Assembly (NCBI GenBank): GCA_028641055.1
Contig: CM054060.1
Span: 238,480,833 to 238,544,832, forward strand
Source of the DNA: Alopecurus myosuroides
Taxonomy: Eukaryota > Streptophyta > Magnoliopsida > Poales > Poaceae
Length of the DNA stretch: 64,000 nucleotides
Direction of reading: 5' to 3'
A program made the position numbers and the translations under genes. This document shows, in pieces, positions 60,311 through 64,000 of this stretch. The stretch's first letter is position 1; the number at the start of each line of letters is the position of its first letter. Under the pieces are notes generated by a model. It worked only from the letters and a program-made list of their open reading frames with translations. It was not told the origin of the DNA and made no database searches.

Positions 60311-61845
60311 ATATGTTTTCCTTACACTTTATTTCATTTTTATCGATTTCCTGGAACTAACCTATTGACAAGATGACAGAGAGCCAGCTCCTATTTTCTG
60401 CTGTTTTTCGTTTCAGAAAAGTTGTTCTGGAAATATTCTCGGAATTGGAAAATTCGAAAGCCAGAAGTCTTAGATGTCCTGGAAGCTTCCATAAGTCCCG
60501 AAGAGCCCCGGAGGGGGGCCACTGGGTGGCCACACCATGGGGTGGCGCGATTCCCCCCTGGCCGCGCCACTGGGTGGTGTGGGCCCCCTGGCCACCCCCG
60601 GCATCGCCCTTTCACCTATATATACTCCCCCGGCATTGACCTTTTGCAAGAAATAAATCCGTAGCTCCATCGCCGCCACCGACAAGTTTCGGGGGACAGA
60701 TCTTTGTTCTGGCACCCTGCCCGGACGGGGAAGTGCCCCTGGAAGCCATCTCCATCGACTCCACCGCCATCTCCATCGCCATTGATGTCTCCTATGATGA
60801 GGATGGAGCAGTTCTCTCCCGAGGCTGAGGGCTCTACCGGTAGCTATGTGGTTCATCTCTCTCTCCCATGGTATGATCTATATGTGATCGTGAGCATTGT
60901 AATCTAGTTGAATTCGTAGATATTACTCTTCATCTTTTGCTACTCAAGTGCTTTATTAATATGAACTTTGGAGTCACCTTGTCCCGCGGTGTGAAGGTGA
61001 CAGTGTGCACATCGTGTGTGTCTCCTCTATGAATTATGGTGTTTGTCTAGTAACATCTAGAGCGCTCATAGTGACAGTGTGGGGTTAACTAGATTCGAGA
61101 TTGCTTACTTTAAGGAATGTTTTTTGCAGCCCTACGCAATGATTATTGTTCGTTATTTGTTATGAGATCTCCGTAAACGCTTTGATCACGGTGTAAAGGT
61201 GACAGTGTGTGCACCATGTGGTTTAGCATTATATTTATATTTTGTGTTGGATAACCCTATGAAATTGTGGTGTTTGTGTGGAACCATCTGGGTCCCATGG
61301 TGATAGCATGGGGGTTACCTTGTTGGGAAAGTGCTTACTCTGAGGAGTGCTGTTAAAGCCCTACACATGGATTGGTGTTGTTATTCTACCGGAGAGTAGT
61401 TAAGAGTAGCATAGTGAAGAGAATATATTTAGTTATTCAATCGTGTGATCATTATTGAGAGTGTCCACTAGTGAAAGTAGGAGCCCTCGGCCTTATTTCC
61501 AAGCATTCTGCCATTTTTCCAAGTACAACTTGTTCTGCTATATGTTTGCTTGCTGCCATTTTTATTTCAGATTGTTATAATCATCCATACTGCTTGTATT
61601 TTACTCTCTCTTCACTGAACTAGTGCGTCTATATACCTGACAAGTATATTGGGTGTGTTGGGGACACAAGAGACTTCTTGTATCTTAATTGCAGGGTTGC
61701 TTGAGAGGGATATCTTTGACCTCTACCTCCCCGAGTTTGATAAACCTTGGGTGATCCACTTAAGGGAAACTTGCTGATGTTCTACAAACCTCTGCACTTG
61801 GACGCCCAACACTATCTACAAGAATAGAAGCGTGCGTAGACATCA
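60311..61845 (+). repeat. related Gypsy LTR in opposite orientation, truncated at its start
   Basis: The first ~230-300 bp are an inverted, diverged copy of the preceding LTR's U3-like end. It then continues as a different LTR with a TATA-like CACCTATATATACTCC (about 60616), phrases such as CACGGTGTAAAGGTGACAG, and the end GCGTAGACATCA at 61845. No coding frame. The family resembles Fatima-type Triticeae LTRs (from memory, unverified). Confidence 0.65.
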
Positions 61846-63014
61846 ACCCCTGGAGCCAGAAGACGAGATGGAGAGGGGCCACGAGGGGCCCACACCACCT
61901 GGCGGCACGCACCCCTAGGCCGCACCACCACATGGCGGGGCCGCCTCGAACGCCCACTCATGCCCCCTTTCGACTACATATACCCCTTAACCTCAAAACC
62001 TTGGCGGGTTTGTCATATTCCAGAGAAAAACACCAGAGCGCCTCCGCCACCTCGAAACCCAATTTGGGGACCAGAAGTTCCTGTTCTGGCACCCTACCGG
62101 GATAGAGATTCGAAGGAGATAATCGCCACCACCCCCCATCAACCGTCCATGATTACCCCATCCATGTGTGAGTAATCCCCGTTGTAGGCTGAGAGGGGTG
62201 GTAGGGATTGGATGAGATCGTTCATCTAATAATTGCCAGATTGTTAGGCATGGTGCGTAGTATGCGTTGTTAGTGCTATCCATCGTTGTTGGAACTTGTT
62301 ATGCTTAATGCTTGTCACTAGATCCTGAGTGTCGTGATCTCATATTTGAACATGTTATTGATTTATGAGGATAATTATGTTTTTTATCTTACCTGCAAGT
62401 TGTTTACACATGTCGTTGTCCGGAACCCGAGGCCCCAAAGTGACAGGAATTGGGATAACCGGAGGGGATGACTGTGATGTGAGGATCACGTGTGTTCACG
62501 GAGTGTTAATTCTTTGCTCTGATGCTTTATTAAAAGGATCACCTTAATTACAAGTAGTTTCCCTTGAGACCCCGCTGTAAACGGGCTGGTAGGACAAAAT
62601 ATGTTGTGCAAGTTTCTCATTGCGAGCACGTACGAATAAATATGGAACACATACCTATGGTTACCTAGTACTTGGATGCTTTATTATTATCCATCTGCAA
62701 TTGCCCATGTTTTAATCATTATATGAACTATCATATCCATGCAACGCCCGTTCATCCATCCCTATGCCTACAGTACTTTAATATTGTTGTTTCCTACAAT
62801 TGCTACCGCTATTTCTATTTTATTACTTTTCTTAGTTTACTACTGCCACTGCTATAAAGGTGTTGCAGGCAAGTCTACTTCTAGATGCAGCTGAATTGAC
62901 AACTCATCTGTTAAGGCTTATACATATTTTTTGGCTCCCCTTGTGTCGAATCAATAAATTTGAGTTTTACTTCTCTCGAAGACTGTTGCAATTCCCTATA
63001 CTTGTGGGTCATCA
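61846..63014 (+). repeat. third Gypsy LTR fragment, start truncated
   Basis: Promoter-like CGACTACATATACCCC near 61970, a leader, then the end ...CTATACTTGTGGGTCATCA at 63014, an LTR terminus style common in Triticeae. Its start is not recognised at 61846, so it is truncated. Confidence 0.55.
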
Positions 63015-63097
63015 GTGTCTCTGAGGTTCTCATATCCCCCTTACATTTTTTATGGGTGAGAACCTAAGTCCATTTCGTTCCATTGGGCGGTGGCAGC
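63015..63097. other. short unassigned segment
   Basis: 83 bp between two LTRs. No coding frame and no recognised motif; possibly the flank or interior of the preceding element. Confidence 0.4.
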
Positions 63098-64000
63098 TGA
63101 TGCGCATAGATTGTACGCTCGTTGGGAGACCCCAAGAAGAAGGTATGAAGAGCACAACAACAAGTTTTCCCTCAAAAAGAAACCAAGGTTGAATCGATCA
63201 GTAGGAGAAAGAAATCACTTCCGAAGATTGTTGCCAGCTGATGTTGGCAGGACGCACTACTGGTTCCGCAGCAACGTGGAACCTACACAACACAATCAAA
63301 TAACTTTGCCCCAACAAAGCAGTGAGGTTGTCAATCTCATCGGTTTTGCTGAAAACAAAGAATTAAACGAATGGTATGGAAAATAGTACTTGTTTGCAGT
63401 AGATGAAAAAACAATGATGGCAGTAGGAAAACAGTGGTTGCAATGGTTGTATTATCAATGTAAGATGGACCGGGATCCACAGTTCACTAGTGGTGTCTCT
63501 CCAAAACAGATAGATGACATGTTGGGTAAACAAATTGCAGGTGGGCGATTGACAGATATAAAGGCTGCACCGTAGTGCATATGCATGACATGATGATTAC
63601 TATATGATTCATGTGGGCATTACAACAAGATTCATATACCGTTATCCAACTGCATGTATGACTAATAATCCACCCTTAGAGCGTCATCCAATCAAACCTT
63701 GGGTATTAAGTTGCATGAAATAGATAATCGCATTAAGCAAAGTATGTAATGTAAACATCGTTGTTTTCTCCCTAATGGCAATAGCACATCCCCTACTCGT
63801 TATGTTTCTGTCACTCGATCGTGAGTGAAAGGGAGGCATGAATCCACTATCTAGCATAAATACCCCTTTTTGAGTTACAAGCATCTACTTGGCCAGAGTA
63901 TCTACTAGTAACAGAGAGCATACACGATCATAAAAAACATAAACATGATAACATGGTAGATTGAAAATCATTGGACATAGAATTCAATATTCATCGGATC
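63098..64000 (-). repeat. Athila/Sabrina-like LTR, cut by the window edge
   Basis: Starts TGATGCGCATAG and is collinear with 58774 on (GTTGTCAATCTCATCGGTTTTGCTG at 63326 matches the Tat target site region). Same orientation as the other two copies. Confidence 0.8.

Noticed and set aside
1..64000. Search for a host gene cluster, defence system or biosynthetic operon
   Set aside because: Every sizeable coding signal I could identify belongs to a transposable element. Nothing supports an independent host gene or multi-gene system beyond the antisense retroelement gene and unidentified Helitron fragments.

Overview
This is a plant nuclear window made almost wholly of nested transposable elements. 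The element types (Gypsy LTRs with TGTAACAYCC starts and initiator-Met tRNA primer sites, an Angela/BARE-like Copia, Athila/Sabrina-like LTRs, a Stowaway MITE, a CTAG-ended Helitron) suggest intergenic DNA of a Triticeae grass (wheat, Aegilops or barley type). That assignment is an inference from remembered family features, not a database match. I found no convincing intact single-copy host gene, no rRNA gene and no CRISPR array.

Base layer. From 27177 to 58773 lies an old non-autonomous Gypsy element (E1, Tekay/Del-like) with LTRs of about 4.6 kb. Its two LTRs differ by roughly 10% where I compared them. Many elements have inserted into it: a 490-bp solo LTR (29610-30099), an 834-bp solo LTR inside its gag (32228-33061), an Angela-like Copia (34910-49312, LTRs about 3% different) that carries a 5'-truncated L1 LINE (35148-41370), a 6.8-kb Helitron (51782-58554), and an Athila/Sabrina-like LTR at 58774. 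A second Athila/Sabrina-like element (1-27176, running off the left edge) truncates its left LTR.

Left half. Inside that left element sits a 23.7-kb Tat-lineage Gypsy element (2227-25884, minus strand, identical 827-bp LTR lengths, 5-bp target duplication CACCG, about 11 LTR differences). It encodes gag-protease-RT-RNase H-archaeal-type RNase H-integrase in one reading frame broken by eight nonsense codons and one frameshift. On the opposite strand of its 3' part is a TATA-led, eight-exon gene of the 'putative gypsy-type transposon' family (3761-8922); its spliced length is exactly 1400 codons. The integrase is split by a further element (10574-19104, TSD AGCTT) with two 4.0-kb LTRs around an internal region of only 498 bp.

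Right end. From 58774 to 64000 lie truncated LTRs of three Gypsy families, including an inverted head-to-head junction centred near 60310.

The most interesting points are the antisense spliced gene with four successive stop-free introns of 3n length, the miniature-interior element with 4-kb LTRs that carry a tRNA-like A/B-box pair, and the Helitron whose exact empty site is preserved in the paralogous LTR.
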